The notes: generated by a model not told the origin, from the sequence alone. A stretch of 64,000 bases of DNA from Salinivirgaceae bacterium (GCA_017645945.1 JAGCNL010000076.1:124001-188000); one strand, 5' to 3'; shown: positions 8,440 through 18,322, numbered from the stretch's first letter. A program made the numbers and translations.

Positions 8440-8850
8440 ATGGCACTCAAACGACACTCGAAAGTCAGCGGCGAGTTTTCGTCGTCGTCGATGAGCGACC
8501 TTGTGTTTCTGCTGCTGATTTTCTTCATGATGACATCGACGCTGATTGCGCCTAACGCCCTGAAGCTGCTGCTGCCGCAAAGCAACAACCAGACAATGGC
8601 AACCAAGCCAATCACCACTGTGTCGATAACCAAAGACCTGCGATATGCCATTGAAGGACAATATGTTAACTTCGACCAACTTGAGCAGTCGTTGGTAAAC
8701 AAAGTTGGCCCCGCCGAGAACTATCCCGAGCCGCCGACCATCTCGCTTCATGCCGACCAAAGCGTTGCCATTGAGCACGTTGTGAAGGTGATGAACATTG
8801 CAAAAGACCACAAATACAAACTCATTCTGGCCACACGTCCAAAGAAATGA
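8440..8850 (+). CDS. exbD: ExbD/TolR-family biopolymer transport protein
   Basis: This 136-residue protein has a short cytoplasmic N-terminus, one membrane segment at about residues 20-38 that starts with the conserved proton-binding aspartate (D20 in MSDLVFLLLIFFM), and a periplasmic domain. It follows exbB by 6 bp and its stop overlaps the next start by 4 bp (ATGA), so the three genes are translationally coupled. It pairs with ExbB to convert proton flow into movement of the energy transducer. Confidence 0.92.
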   Translation: MALKRHSKVSGEFSSSSMSDLVFLLLIFFMMTSTLIAPNALKLLLPQSNNQTMATKPITTVSITKDLRYAIEGQYVNFDQLEQSLVNKVGPAENYPEPPTISLHADQSVAIEHVVKVMNIAKDHKYKLILATRPKK

Positions 8851-9761
8851 TAACCACCAAAGAACAACGGATTGCCACTGCGGGAACAGCCATTTTCTGC
8901 GTCCTGTTTCTTTTGATGTTGGTGTTAGTGAGATTCATTAACGACCCAACAGAGGAAGAGGAAGGCGTGCTTGTGAATTTTGGCGACACCGAGCAAGGCA
9001 TGGGACAGGTTGAACCGCGCCCAGCCGTTGCCGAAAACATTCCAACCCCGCCCACTCCGTCAGAGCCTGCTCCATCAGAACCCGCGCCTCAACAATCGGG
9101 CGAGGAAGAAGTTATGAATCAAGACTTTGAGGAATCGGCGGTGATTGAGCAGAAAAAGAAAAACGAGAAGAAAAAACAAGACGACGAACTGAAGCGCCAG
9201 CGTGAGCGCGAACAGCAGCAAGAGTTGGAGCGCCAGCAAGAACTTGAGCGTCAGCGCATTGCAGAACAGCAACGTATTCAAGAAGCAGAGCGCAAAAAAC
9301 AAGAGGAACAGCAGCGCCAGCAACAGCAGTTGGCAGACGCCCAAAATAAAGCCAAAAGTGCGTTTGCGGGCAAAAACCCGAACGGCGGCACAAGCGGCGA
9401 AGGCGACTCGAACAAACCTGGCAACCAAGGCTCGCTCAATGGCGACCCGAACTCTACCAACCGCGTAGGTGGTGGAAGTGGTAATGGCATCAAAGTAAGT
9501 TTTGGCCGTTCGTCAGTTTCAGCCCCACCTATGCCAAAATATGAAAGTAAGTCGGAAGGCAAAGTGGTGGTTGAGATACAAGTTGACCGTGAAGGTAAGG
9601 TAACAAGCGCCTCGGCTGGAAAAAAAGGTAGCACAACCAATGACCCTATTTTACGCAAAGCAGCGGAAGAATCTGCCCTTAAAGCAAAATTTGCACCAGA
9701 CCCCAATGCGGCTATAATTCAGTATGGTACAATTACCTATACATTTATTCAGCAGGAATAA
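8847..9761 (+). CDS. TonB/TolA-like energy transducer
   Basis: This 304-residue protein has one membrane anchor at about residues 12-30, a Pro-rich stretch (about 65-85), a long charged coiled coil rich in Gln/Glu/Arg/Lys (about 95-170), a Gly/Asn/Ser linker (about 175-212), and a C-terminal TonB-type domain ending in YGTITYTFIQQE. The Lys-Glu-Gln coiled coil is TolA-like, while the C-terminal fold reads as TonB (VEIQVDREGKV pattern). It overlaps exbD by 4 bp. It is expected to span the periplasm and transmit motion from ExbBD to outer-membrane receptors or to the Tol/Pal-like envelope system. Confidence 0.85.
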   Translation: MITTKEQRIATAGTAIFCVLFLLMLVLVRFINDPTEEEEGVLVNFGDTEQGMGQVEPRPAVAENIPTPPTPSEPAPSEPAPQQSGEEEVMNQDFEESAVIEQKKKNEKKKQDDELKRQREREQQQELERQQELERQRIAEQQRIQEAERKKQEEQQRQQQQLADAQNKAKSAFAGKNPNGGTSGEGDSNKPGNQGSLNGDPNSTNRVGGGSGNGIKVSFGRSSVSAPPMPKYESKSEGKVVVEIQVDREGKVTSASAGKKGSTTNDPILRKAAEESALKAKFAPDPNAAIIQYGTITYTFIQQE

Positions 9762-9829
9762 TGTCTGAACTGCAAATGATTGGCAATTGGTAACGAGAGG
9801 ATTGTCTGCTTCTCACTAGTTCTATTTAT

Positions 9830-10627
9830 ATGAAATTCAACAGCCACCAAATCAAAACAATTCAACACTGGCTTAAAAATTTCATTTGCCCGATAATCAT
9901 TGCTTTCGCATTCATTTTTCTTCTTTTTAGGTGGTCATATATTGGTACAAAAACCGTGTTCGATAAAAACAATCTGATTGTCCATGTAAATAAGAATGAA
10001 AAAGTGTCGGATGAAACCATTCTGACTATTGTCGAGAAATGCGATTCCCTTTTGCAAGCGAAAGGAATTGACTTAAAAGCCAAATTACACATTGTGTTTT
10101 GCGCAAGCCGAACCGAATACAACATAAAAACATTCTTTCGTTCGCGTAACACATTGGCAATCAACCAAACTTTTGGGTCACAAATAATATTCGCTCCTGT
10201 CGATTTTAAAAATGGAACAGTAACCGCCGTTCATCCTTCTTTTTCCAACAGACCAATAGAATGTGTTTTGGCTCATGAACTTACGCATACGTATGAACGG
10301 CAAAAATTGGGGATAATAAAATTTGCCGCTTGCGAAAGTTGGAAAAAAGAAGGGTTTGCCGAATATGTATCAGAGAATTCCTCAACAAATATTGAAACTG
10401 CCACAAATCTGTTTGTCAATCAGAAAGATTACGATGATTCTCTAAAGATTGAGAGGAAAATATGGGAAGGACCTTTTTATTACTTCAAAAGCCGATTGAA
10501 AACCGACTACCTACTAAAATACAAGCACATTTCGGAAGATGAATTTTGGGATACAAAATTCGATGAATCCCAGCTTGAAAATGAAATACGGCGTTCTATA
10601 ACCGACCATAAATACCACCTCAATTAA
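9830..10627 (+). CDS. Membrane-anchored HExxH protein, probable metallopeptidase
   Basis: I recognise no exact family. The 265-residue protein has a short basic N-terminus, a hydrophobic segment at about residues 20-38, and a soluble domain with HELTH at residues 149-153 preceded by hydrophobics (CVLAHELTHTYE), the zinc-protease pattern. About 25 residues later EGFAEYV offers the third-ligand glutamate expected of gluzincins. The domain should lie outside the cytoplasm. Base composition is more AT-rich than exbBD-tolA before it and the radical SAM gene after it. It lies 68 bp after the transducer gene with no clear terminator between them. Confidence 0.65.
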   Translation: MKFNSHQIKTIQHWLKNFICPIIIAFAFIFLLFRWSYIGTKTVFDKNNLIVHVNKNEKVSDETILTIVEKCDSLLQAKGIDLKAKLHIVFCASRTEYNIKTFFRSRNTLAINQTFGSQIIFAPVDFKNGTVTAVHPSFSNRPIECVLAHELTHTYERQKLGIIKFAACESWKKEGFAEYVSENSSTNIETATNLFVNQKDYDDSLKIERKIWEGPFYYFKSRLKTDYLLKYKHISEDEFWDTKFDESQLENEIRRSITDHKYHLN

Positions 10628-10670
10628 ATTTTAGGTGTCACAAAACGACCTGTTTGTTAGCACGAAATCG

Positions 10671-10678
10671 TATTTTTG
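10671..10678 (+). promoter_or_regulatory. -7 box TATTTTTG before the radical SAM gene
   Basis: TATTTTTG fits TAnnTTTG, is followed by GCAC, and lies 26 bases before the start codon. No TTG was found at the expected 19-base spacing. Confidence 0.45.
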
Positions 10679-10703
10679 CACAAGCTTTTAAAAATCAAAG
10701 TAA

Positions 10704-11675
10704 ATGGCTGAAGAGCAGATTTTTGCATGGGGCACAAGCCGACGGTTCAACGACTATTCGTCGTTCATAAAGAACAAGTTTGGCGGCCGTGTGCAGAAAA
10801 TATCTGTCAATGTGGGACTTTCGTGCCCCAACCGCGACGGCACCAAAGGCACGGGCGGCTGCATCTACTGCGACAACACTGCGTTCACTCCAGCCTACTG
10901 CAACGCCGCCGACAACATCACCGAGCAACTACGCAAAGGCCGTGAGTTTTTCTCGCGGAAATATCCCGATATGCGGTATATTGCTTATTTCCAAAGTTAT
11001 ACAAACACTTACGCTCCCGTTGAGACGCTCGAAGCGCTCTACCGCGAGGCCGTGAGCAATGGCATTGCTGGACTCATCATCGGCACCCGCCCCGACTGCA
11101 TCAACACCGAGCTGCTTGATATGCTGGAACGTATCAACCAGATTGTGCCAGTAGCCGTCGAACTTGGAATGGAAAGCACCTCCGACCGCACTCTGGAACT
11201 CATCAACCGCCACCACACCTGGGCTGACTCGGTGAAAGCCTCCGAAATGTGCGCAAGCCATGGTTTGCAAACGGGCGCCCACCTCATTCTAGGCCTTCCT
11301 GGCGAAACGGCAGCCGACTATCTTGAACACGCGCGGCGCGTGTCGGCATTGCCATTGAAAACACTGAAACTGCATCAGTTACAGATAATCAGCGGCACGC
11401 AATTAGCCGCCATCTGCCAAAAGAATCCTGATTTCGTCAGCCCCTTCACGCTCAATGACTACATCTCCACTGTGGTGAGTTTTCTTGAGCACCTCTCGCC
11501 CGACATTGTGGTTGAGCGCTTTGTGAGCGTCTCGCCCGCCGAAAAAGTGATTGCCCCACGCTGGAACCGCATGAAGAATTTTGAAGTTGTGGCGCTGATT
11601 GACAAGGAATTGGAGCAGCGCGACACTTGGCAGGGAAGATTTTTTGAGGGGCACTCTCCTATCGCTTCAGCCTGA
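10704..11675 (+). CDS. YhcC-family (TIGR01212) radical SAM protein
   Basis: This 323-residue protein has the family's unusual cysteine motif: C41 in SCPNRDGTKG, then C53 and C56 in GGCIYC, which should hold the 4Fe-4S cluster that cleaves SAM. Downstream are YFQSYTNTYAP, GTRPDCI and ELGMES motifs and the HLILGLPGE segment, all typical of the YhcC group related to Elp3. The biochemical substrate of the family is not established to my knowledge. Its last 17 bases overlap the convergent hydrolase gene. Confidence 0.9.
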   Translation: MAEEQIFAWGTSRRFNDYSSFIKNKFGGRVQKISVNVGLSCPNRDGTKGTGGCIYCDNTAFTPAYCNAADNITEQLRKGREFFSRKYPDMRYIAYFQSYTNTYAPVETLEALYREAVSNGIAGLIIGTRPDCINTELLDMLERINQIVPVAVELGMESTSDRTLELINRHHTWADSVKASEMCASHGLQTGAHLILGLPGETAADYLEHARRVSALPLKTLKLHQLQIISGTQLAAICQKNPDFVSPFTLNDYISTVVSFLEHLSPDIVVERFVSVSPAEKVIAPRWNRMKNFEVVALIDKELEQRDTWQGRFFEGHSPIASA

Positions 11676-12723
11676 AACTGAACGGCTTATCGAAATTTCT
11701 ACGCCAATAATATGTTGCCGAATGCTCGGTCAGGTTCATAATAATTGTCCACTGAGTGCCGCCGACAAAGTTTTCGCCCCAAGGCTGCTGCGCAACTGAA
11801 AACACCGCATCATTCAGCTGCTGCTTGTCCATGACGCCATTGGCACTGTCGTAGAAATGACAAAGCTGCTCGTAACGATGGTCGCCGGCAATCAAACCCG
11901 CGTTATGTTTTTGTTGGCACAGATAGTGGTTGGTGACAGCGTGCGTTTCGGTCACAACCATCTGATTATCTACATATTCCACCACAACACTCTTGCCCGA
12001 CGCATCGGACATTGCGTAATGGTGAGCCGCACCGATATCAGAATGCATGTCGATTTTCCCAAGCAAATCAATGGCCTCATCAACTGAAGCTGCATTTTTG
12101 AGAAGATAGGCTATGGCTGATGTGGTTGTCAACGATGGCTTACCCGTATTTTGGTGAGTTTCAACATTATCGCCAGCCATCAAATCGGCAATGGCAAAGC
12201 CTTTCTCGTTGATGCCATCGAGCGCAAGGAACAATCCGCTGAGCGCCAAAAACTGATTCTGAAAACCCTCGGGCAGCCATTCGTCGCCAAAACCATAAAA
12301 CTCCATATTGAAGGTGGAGATGTTCTCGTAACCGCGTTTGGGCGTGGTGTGAAGAATCATTGCGGTGGCCGAGGGGAAGTCGAAATTCCTGCCCATCAGC
12401 ACGTTATTGTCAGGTGTGCTGACTGTCAGCGTTGAGCAGCCAAAGTCAGTTGAGTCAACCGATGCTGGCAGCGTGTAGTAGCCTTTCGACATGAATTTTG
12501 CGATGTACTCCATCAGCTCATCGGAATCCTTCACTCCGCCGTTGGCCATCAACTCATCGAACCCGTCATCGCCGGAAAACTCCATATAATAAAGCCCGTC
12601 GTCCAACTTTTCGACCGACATCGCGCCCTTGACAAGCGAACCGAACATGTTCCAAACGCACAAACCCAGGGCCACAATCAGCCCAAGTATGCATAACGAT
12701 ATGATTTTTAATGCTTTCTTCAT
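11659..12723 (-). CDS. Membrane-anchored linear-amide (choloylglycine-hydrolase-like) Ntn hydrolase
   Basis: This 354-residue protein has an N-terminal hydrophobic anchor (about residues 6-24), a linker domain, then an Ntn-hydrolase core beginning at C96 in DFGCSTL. R112 and D115 in MGRNFDFP lie 16 and 19 residues after the cysteine, the same spacing as C2, R18 and D21 of bile-salt hydrolases, so the active-site layout is intact. Family members hydrolyse amide bonds of bile salts, penicillin V or N-acyl homoserine lactones; which one applies here cannot be read from sequence. An anchored enzyme with about 95 residues before the nucleophile needs either cleavage or a non-classical maturation. 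TAATTTCG on the minus strand (12753-12746) is a possible -7 box. Confidence 0.78.
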   Translation of the reverse strand: MKKALKIISLCILGLIVALGLCVWNMFGSLVKGAMSVEKLDDGLYYMEFSGDDGFDELMANGGVKDSDELMEYIAKFMSKGYYTLPASVDSTDFGCSTLTVSTPDNNVLMGRNFDFPSATAMILHTTPKRGYENISTFNMEFYGFGDEWLPEGFQNQFLALSGLFLALDGINEKGFAIADLMAGDNVETHQNTGKPSLTTTSAIAYLLKNAASVDEAIDLLGKIDMHSDIGAAHHYAMSDASGKSVVVEYVDNQMVVTETHAVTNHYLCQQKHNAGLIAGDHRYEQLCHFYDSANGVMDKQQLNDAVFSVAQQPWGENFVGGTQWTIIMNLTEHSATYYWRRNFDKPFSFRLKR

Positions 12724-12883
12724 AACTGTTACTGATTTTATGCCACGAAATTAACATTATGAATCTTTTTCGCGATGACATTTCAATATTTCTTGGAAAA
12801 AGATTCCGACTGATTCCGCCATGCGCCCTTACGCATTTTCCCGATAATGAGCCAATCGCGTGCGCCACATCAAAAATTTAGAA

Positions 12884-12891
12884 TAAATTCG
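12884..12891 (+). promoter_or_regulatory. -7 box TAAATTCG before asnS
   Basis: TAAATTCG followed by CGG resembles the extended -7 motif seen at other genes in this window and lies 37 bases before the asnS start. The 205-bp divergent gap holds nothing else recognised. Confidence 0.4.
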
Positions 12892-12928
12892 CGGCCGTAA
12901 AATTTGAAACGAAAAAAGACAAAATACT

Positions 12929-14326
12929 ATGCAGAAAAGGACAAAAATTGTTGACGTCCTGAAATCGGGAAAGGTTGACACTGAAGTAGTTGTAATGGGT
13001 TGGGTGCGCACAAAGCGCGACAGCAAAACCGTGGTTTTCATCGCCCTGAACGATGGCTCGACCATCAACAACGTGCAGATTGTTGCCGATGTGGTGAACT
13101 TCGACGAGGAACTTTTGAAACAGATAACCACCGGCGCCTGCCTGAGCGTTACCGGAAAACTTGTTCAGAGCGTTGGTGCAGGACAAAGTGTTGAAATTCA
13201 AGCAAAAGAGATAAAACTCTTTGGCGCTTGCCCGCAGGATTACCCGATGCAGAAAAAGGGCCAGACAATGGAATATATGCGCCAGTACGCCCACTTGCGT
13301 CTGCGTACAAACACTTTCGGCGCCGTGTTCCGCATCCGTCACAATATGGCCATCGCCATCCATAAGTTCTTCCACGACAAAGGTTTCGTCTATTTCCACT
13401 CGCCGCTCATCACTGCAAGCGACTGCGAAGGTGCCGGCCAGATGTTCCAGGTAACGACCAAAAACCTTTACGACCTGCAGAAAGACGAAAACGGCAAGAT
13501 AATCTACACCGACGATTTCTTTGGCAAGCAGACAAGCCTGACCGTTTCGGGACAGCTCGAAGGCGAGTTGGCCGCCACCGCACTTGGCGCAATCTACACC
13601 TTCGGCCCGACATTCCGCGCCGAAAACTCGAACACCCCGCGCCACTTGGCCGAGTTCTGGATGATTGAACCTGAAATGGCTTTCTACGATATCGACGACC
13701 TGATGGCTCTTGAGGAGGAATTCATTAAATACTGCGTGAAATGGGCGCTTGACAACTGCCAGGACGACCTTGCATTCCTTAACAAGATGATTGACAAGAG
13801 TCTGCTCGAAAGACTCAACTCTGTAATCAATACCGAATTCATTCATCTGCCTTATACCGAAGGAATTAAGATTCTCGAAGACGCCATTGCCAAAGGCCAC
13901 AAGTTCGAGTTCCCGGTTTACTGGGGCTGCGACCTTGCCAGCGAGCACGAGCGCTTCCTGGTTGAAGAGCACTTCAAAAAACCAGTCATTATGATTGACT
14001 ATCCGAAAGAGATTAAATCATTCTATATGAAGCAGAACGATGATGGGAAAACCGTTCAGGGCACCGACGTTCTGTTCCCGCAGATTGGTGAAATCATCGG
14101 CGGCAGCGTGCGTGAGGAAGACTACGACAAACTGCTGGCCCGTATGAACGAGCTCAATATGAAAACCGACGGCTACGAGTGGTATCTCGACACCCGCAAA
14201 TATGGTTCTTGCCCGCACGCCGGCTTCGGTCTGGGCTTCGAGCGCCTGATGCTGTTCGTTACCGGAATGGCCAACATCCGCGATGTGATTCCGTTCCCTC
14301 GCACACCGAAAAATGCAGAGTTCTAA
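12929..14326 (+). CDS. asnS: Asparaginyl-tRNA synthetase
   Basis: This 465-residue class IIb synthetase charges tRNA-Asn. It has the N-terminal OB-fold anticodon-binding domain (about residues 1-110, [13 protein letters not shown]), then the class II catalytic core with motif 2 ([21 protein letters not shown]) and the C-terminal motif 3 [10 protein letters not shown], closing with the family-typical [16 protein letters not shown]. The fine motif that separates AsnRS from AspRS (NTPRHLAEF) favours asparagine. It has its own terminator 29 bp downstream and is a single-gene unit. Confidence 0.97.
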   Translation: MQKRTKIVDVLKSGKVDTEVVVMGWVRTKRDSKTVVFIALNDGSTINNVQIVADVVNFDEELLKQITTGACLSVTGKLVQSVGAGQSVEIQAKEIKLFGACPQDYPMQKKGQTMEYMRQYAHLRLRTNTFGAVFRIRHNMAIAIHKFFHDKGFVYFHSPLITASDCEGAGQMFQVTTKNLYDLQKDENGKIIYTDDFFGKQTSLTVSGQLEGELAATALGAIYTFGPTFRAENSNTPRHLAEFWMIEPEMAFYDIDDLMALEEEFIKYCVKWALDNCQDDLAFLNKMIDKSLLERLNSVINTEFIHLPYTEGIKILEDAIAKGHKFEFPVYWGCDLASEHERFLVEEHFKKPVIMIDYPKEIKSFYMKQNDDGKTVQGTDVLFPQIGEIIGGSVREEDYDKLLARMNELNMKTDGYEWYLDTRKYGSCPHAGFGLGFERLMLFVTGMANIRDVIPFPRTPKNAEF

Positions 14327-14354
14327 AAAAGATTTAGAGTTCAAATATCATAAA

Positions 14355-14382
14355 GGGGCGAATGGTTATTCGCCCTTTTTTA
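14355..14382 (+). terminator. Terminator of asnS
   Basis: GGGCGAAT pairs with ATTCGCCC around GGTT, followed by six T. Confidence 0.85.
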
Positions 14383-14454
14383 TTGATTTTAATCAGTTAA
14401 TAGCCCTTGTTTTACCAAAATCTCTATCTTTACAAAAAATAAAAAACGAGTTTT

Positions 14455-14760
14455 ATGTGCAGTTATACCATATCGCTTGATGACCAGTTAGTTAATACGT
14501 TCAGTTCGCACTTTACGAGCAACGAGACTATGCGCGAATGGATGCAAAAAGAGATGGAGGCTGCCATTAGGCACTATAACGAGGTTGCCGAACGGAAAAC
14601 GAAGGAACATACCGAAAACCAAGCTGCTAAAAAACTTCAAAAATTAGCCTCAGGCACAGCAAAAGGTGGCTTGAAAGACCTTCGTGGCATAATGTCAATG
14701 TCGAAATCATCGTCCGAAGAACTTTACGATGAATACATCACCGAGAAGTACGGCGTATGA
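14455..14760 (+). CDS. Probable antitoxin of a PIN toxin pair
   Basis: This 101-residue protein lies directly before a PIN-domain gene with a 4-bp ATGA overlap, the standard layout of VapBC-type modules. The first 40 residues (ISLDDQLVNTFSSHF, then MREWMQKEMEAAIRHYN) look like a ribbon-helix-helix DNA-binding region. The middle is Lys-rich and probably disordered, and the C-terminal DEYITEKYGV would contact the toxin. Family name is not certain. A -7-like TATCTTTA lies about 30 bases upstream. Such antitoxins usually repress their own operon. Confidence 0.75.
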   Translation: MCSYTISLDDQLVNTFSSHFTSNETMREWMQKEMEAAIRHYNEVAERKTKEHTENQAAKKLQKLASGTAKGGLKDLRGIMSMSKSSSEELYDEYITEKYGV

Positions 14761-15209
14761 AAGTTTTTATCGACACCAACGTCATTCTTGAATATACAAT
14801 GGAGCGCGAACGCGCGGAAATTGTTGACAAACTGTTTGATAAGTTACAAAATCAAGGCCATCAGAAGTTGATGTCAGTTGGTGGATTTTATACAATACTA
14901 TATGTCATCGACAAATTTCTGAAAAAGGAACTACTCCTTGATAAAGATGTGAGAATTAAAATGATACGTTCGGTTATGCAAAGACTTTTGCAAAACTTTT
15001 CAGTGGCCGAACATGACAATACATCATTGCTTCGTGGTATTACCGATGAGAAATTTACCGACCTTGAAGATTCTTGCCAACATCAACTCGCGCAACGTGC
15101 TGGTTGCCAGTTTTTAATCACCTTCAATGTGAAGGATTACCACATTGAACAAGATTCATCCATCAAAGTTCTCTCCCCTGAGGAGTATATTTCAATGGAG
15201 CTGCATTAA
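14757..15209 (+). CDS. PIN-domain protein, VapC-like toxin
   Basis: This 150-residue protein opens with KVFIDTNVILEY, giving the first acidic residue D6 and N8 of a PIN nuclease. A second acidic cluster is near the C-terminal half (FTDLEDSCQHQLA), and FNVKDY closes the site. PIN toxins cut tRNA or rRNA in a metal-dependent way and are held inactive by the antitoxin encoded upstream, with which it overlaps by 4 bp. The pair sits between two terminators, independent of asnS and ahcY. Confidence 0.82.
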   Translation: MKVFIDTNVILEYTMERERAEIVDKLFDKLQNQGHQKLMSVGGFYTILYVIDKFLKKELLLDKDVRIKMIRSVMQRLLQNFSVAEHDNTSLLRGITDEKFTDLEDSCQHQLAQRAGCQFLITFNVKDYHIEQDSSIKVLSPEEYISMELH

Positions 15210-15233
15210 GATTGGACCTTAAGCGAATAATAA

Positions 15234-15265
15234 AAAATCCCGATGGCATGCGTCATCGGGATTTT
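15234..15265. terminator. Bidirectional terminator between convergent genes
   Basis: AAAATCCCGATG (15234-15245) pairs perfectly with CATCGGGATTTT (15254-15265), with A and T runs at either foot, serving the PIN pair on the plus strand and ahcY on the minus strand. Confidence 0.9.
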
Positions 15266-15289
15266 CATTTACAATTATTCTATCATTCA

Positions 15290-16699
15290 TTAGTACCTAT
15301 AGTGCTCAGCCTTGAACGGACCTTCTTTTGAAACTCCGATGTAGGCAGCCTGCTTGTCAGTGAGGATGGTGAGTTTTGCGCCAACGTGCTCCAAATGCAA
15401 GCGGGCAACCTCCTCGTCGAGATGTTTGGGCAAGCGGTAAACGCCAACCTCGTACTTCTTCGACCACAGTTCCATCTGCGCCAGCGTTTGGTTGGTGAAC
15501 GAGTTGCTCATCACAAACGACGGGTGGCCAGTAGCGCAGCCAAGATTCACCAGACGGCCTTCGGCAAGCAGAATGATTGAGTGCCCGTCGGGGAAGTGGT
15601 AACGGTCGACCTGCGGCTTGATGTTCTCGCGGCGTATGCCAGGGAAAGCCTCAAGCTGGGCAACCTGTATCTCGTTGTCGAAGTGGCCGATGTTGCAAAC
15701 AATGGCCTGGTCTTTCATCTTCTCCATATGGTCGATGCGGATGATATCGCAGTTGCCAGTGGTGGTAACGTAGATGTCGCCTTCGGGCAGAGCGTCCTCA
15801 ACGGTTGTAACCTCGAAACCTTCCATTGATGCCTGCAGAGCACATATCGGGTCGATTTCAGTCACAAGCACGCGAGCGCCGTAGCTGCGCATGCTGCGGG
15901 CACATCCTTTACCCACATCGCCGTATCCGCACACAACCACAATCTTGCCAGCAATCATGATGTCGGTGGCACGTTTGATGCCGTCGGCAAGGCTCTCGCG
16001 GCAGCCGTAGAGGTTGTCGAACTTCGATTTTGTAACTGAGTCGTTGACGTTGAATGCTGGGAACATCAGCTTTTTCTGCTCCATCATCTGATAGAGACGG
16101 TGAACGCCAGTGGTTGTCTCCTCGCTCACACCGCGAATCTCTTTCACCATGCGAGTCCAGAACTGGTTGTCGTCGGCTAGAGTCTGTTTCAGACATTTCA
16201 GCAATTCAGCTTCGTCGGCAGCGGTCACTTTGGCATCAAGAATAGCCGGATTTTTTTCGGCCTCAACGCCTTTGTGAATCATCAGCGTTGCGTCGCCGCC
16301 GTCGTCAACAATCAGGTTCGGACCTTTGCCGCCATCAAAAGTGAGGGCTGCGCGGGTACACCACCAGTAGTCGGCAAGGCTCTCGCCCTTCCACGCGAAC
16401 ACTGGAATTCCCATGTCGGCAATGGCTGCCGCAGCGTGGTCTTGAGTTGAGAAGATGTTGCAGCTTGCCCAACGAACTTCGGCACCCAGCGCGTGTAAAG
16501 TCTTGATTAACACTGCCGTTTGGATTGTCATATGGAGCGAGCCCGTGATGCGTGCGCCTTTGAGCGGCTTCTTGTCGCCATATTTTGCGCGGAGAGCCAT
16601 CAGACCGGGCATCTCATGTTCGGCAAGGTCGATTTCTTTCCGTCCGAAATCGGCTAAATTGATGTCTGCAACTTTGTATGCAGGAAATTTATTATCCAT
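15290..16699 (-). CDS. ahcY: Adenosylhomocysteinase
   Basis: This 469-residue NAD-dependent enzyme hydrolyses S-adenosylhomocysteine to adenosine and homocysteine, clearing the product of SAM-dependent methylation. The NAD-binding [10 protein letters not shown] lies at about residues 255-265. The substrate region with [12 protein letters not shown] and [14 protein letters not shown] is near the start, and the conserved KAEHYRY is the C-terminus. The length fits the longer bacterial form. It starts 2 bp after the stop of the protease gene, so it is the last gene of a deaminase-protease-ahcY operon. Its substrate source, metK, lies nearby on the other strand. Confidence 0.97.
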   Translation of the reverse strand: MDNKFPAYKVADINLADFGRKEIDLAEHEMPGLMALRAKYGDKKPLKGARITGSLHMTIQTAVLIKTLHALGAEVRWASCNIFSTQDHAAAAIADMGIPVFAWKGESLADYWWCTRAALTFDGGKGPNLIVDDGGDATLMIHKGVEAEKNPAILDAKVTAADEAELLKCLKQTLADDNQFWTRMVKEIRGVSEETTTGVHRLYQMMEQKKLMFPAFNVNDSVTKSKFDNLYGCRESLADGIKRATDIMIAGKIVVVCGYGDVGKGCARSMRSYGARVLVTEIDPICALQASMEGFEVTTVEDALPEGDIYVTTTGNCDIIRIDHMEKMKDQAIVCNIGHFDNEIQVAQLEAFPGIRRENIKPQVDRYHFPDGHSIILLAEGRLVNLGCATGHPSFVMSNSFTNQTLAQMELWSKKYEVGVYRLPKHLDEEVARLHLEHVGAKLTILTDKQAAYIGVSKEGPFKAEHYRY

Positions 16700-16701
16700 T
16701 A

Positions 16702-18312
16702 TTATAAATTTTTAAGTGATTTATTTTCAACTATATCAATACTTTGCTTAAGCGTTTTGTCGATGCGGTGCATGATTGGATAAAAGCCGTTGTCGTCAAT
16801 CATGTTGCGGGCGATGAGCGCCATAATCTGCGTTTCAATCACCTCACGCGACTTGCGGATTCCCTTCTCATCGCGCTTGATACCCTGAGTTTCGGCGTAA
16901 GCTACAAACTGATCGAAAATATTTTGCGCCTTCAGATATTTCACAAACTCGTCGGCCTTTTTCAGATTCGACATCGCGGCTCGATTGCGGTCAGTGTACT
17001 CGAGGCAGAACTGATACTCACAGCCCTTGCGCGAAATCTTGCTATAATAAGCCGAGCCTCCAGTGGTGTCAGCTGGGATGAACACATCGGGCATGATGCC
17101 ACCGCCACCATAAACCACACGTCCGCCAGTGGTGAAATATTCGGTTGAATCGGCGATTTTTATGCTGTCGCGTTCCATAAACTCGCCACGCTCGTAGCGG
17201 TTCTCAAGGTCGGCATAATAATCCTCGTCACTCTGTTTATAAGGCTTTTGAATGCAGCGCCCCGATGGTGTGTAGTAGCGGGCGATGGTGAGCCGCACCG
17301 ATGAGTTGTCGGGGAACATAATCGGCTCTTGCACAAGGCCTTTGCCGAACGAGCGGCGACCGACGATGATGCCTCGGTCGTTGTCCTGGATGGCCCCGGC
17401 GGTAATCTCGCTTGCCGATGCCGAAAACTCGTCAATCAGAATGGCCAGTTTCAAGTCTTTGCACGACTGGCGGAACGATGCATGGAACTCAGCCCTGTCG
17501 CGGTGCGCACCTTCGGTGTAAACTATCAAGCTGCCGTTGGGCAGGAACTCGTCAACCACGTTGATGGCCGCGTCCATATAGCCGCCACCGTTTCCACGAA
17601 GGTCGAAAATCAGATTCTGCATCCCCTGCGCCTTCAGTTTGGCAATGGCCTCCTGGAATTCCTTATGCGTTGTGCGCGCGAACTTCGACAGTTTGATGTA
17701 GCCCGTGCGGCTGTTAAGCATATACGACACGTCAATGCTGTAGAGCGGAATCTGACCGCGCGTAATCTCGAACGGAACCAGATTAGGCTCACCGCGTCGT
17801 GCAATTCCCACACGCACTTTTGTGCCTTTCGGGCCGCGCAGAAGCCGCATCACATCGTTGTTGACAATGCCGATGCCCGCAATCAGCGAGTCGTCGACCG
17901 TCACAATGCGGTCACCGGCGCGAAGCCCCACCTTTTCCGACGGGCCTCCGGCAATCACCGCAACAATATAAACGGTGTCCTTCTGAATGTTGAACTGCAC
18001 ACCGATGCCGTCGAAATTGCCTTCGAGCGGCTCGTTCATCTCGGCAAATTCTTCGGGCGAAATGTAGGTTGAGTGCGGATCAAGGTCTTTGAGCAGACTG
18101 ATGGCGGCTTTTTCTTCAAGCTCGGCCACGTCAACCGTGTCAACGTAATTCTGACGGATGTTGCCAATCAGATAATCGATTTTGCTGCCACGACGCTGAT
18201 TTATAATTGTTTGCACGTTTCCGCGATGCATGATGTTGCTCTCGACAAACATTCCGAAAACAAACGCCACAGCAAGCAGAAGCGGCAGCCATATTTTAAC
18301 TAACTTATTCAT
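16702..18312 (-). CDS. C-terminal processing peptidase, S41 family
   Basis: This 536-residue protein starts at ATG 18312 ([10 protein letters not shown]), which gives a clean signal-anchor (about residues 5-22). A frame extending 93 codons further upstream only overlaps the deaminase gene and lacks a sensible N-terminus. The order is: helical region with [13 protein letters not shown] (about 65-85), PDZ domain (about 90-175, GIGVQFNIQ and [10 protein letters not shown]), then the S41 protease core with [15 protein letters not shown], where the serine nucleophile lies, and RSFGKGLVQ with the lysine base. It should act in the periplasm, trimming protein C-termini. It lies 10 bp after the deaminase gene and 2 bp before ahcY. 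Confidence 0.93.
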   Translation of the reverse strand: MNKLVKIWLPLLLAVAFVFGMFVESNIMHRGNVQTIINQRRGSKIDYLIGNIRQNYVDTVDVAELEEKAAISLLKDLDPHSTYISPEEFAEMNEPLEGNFDGIGVQFNIQKDTVYIVAVIAGGPSEKVGLRAGDRIVTVDDSLIAGIGIVNNDVMRLLRGPKGTKVRVGIARRGEPNLVPFEITRGQIPLYSIDVSYMLNSRTGYIKLSKFARTTHKEFQEAIAKLKAQGMQNLIFDLRGNGGGYMDAAINVVDEFLPNGSLIVYTEGAHRDRAEFHASFRQSCKDLKLAILIDEFSASASEITAGAIQDNDRGIIVGRRSFGKGLVQEPIMFPDNSSVRLTIARYYTPSGRCIQKPYKQSDEDYYADLENRYERGEFMERDSIKIADSTEYFTTGGRVVYGGGGIMPDVFIPADTTGGSAYYSKISRKGCEYQFCLEYTDRNRAAMSNLKKADEFVKYLKAQNIFDQFVAYAETQGIKRDEKGIRKSREVIETQIMALIARNMIDDNGFYPIMHRIDKTLKQSIDIVENKSLKNL

Positions 18313-18322
18313 ATTATGCAAT

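Noticed and set aside
12878..13972. 364-codon open frame on the minus strand
   Set aside because: It is fully antisense to asnS, whose class II synthetase motifs are complete.
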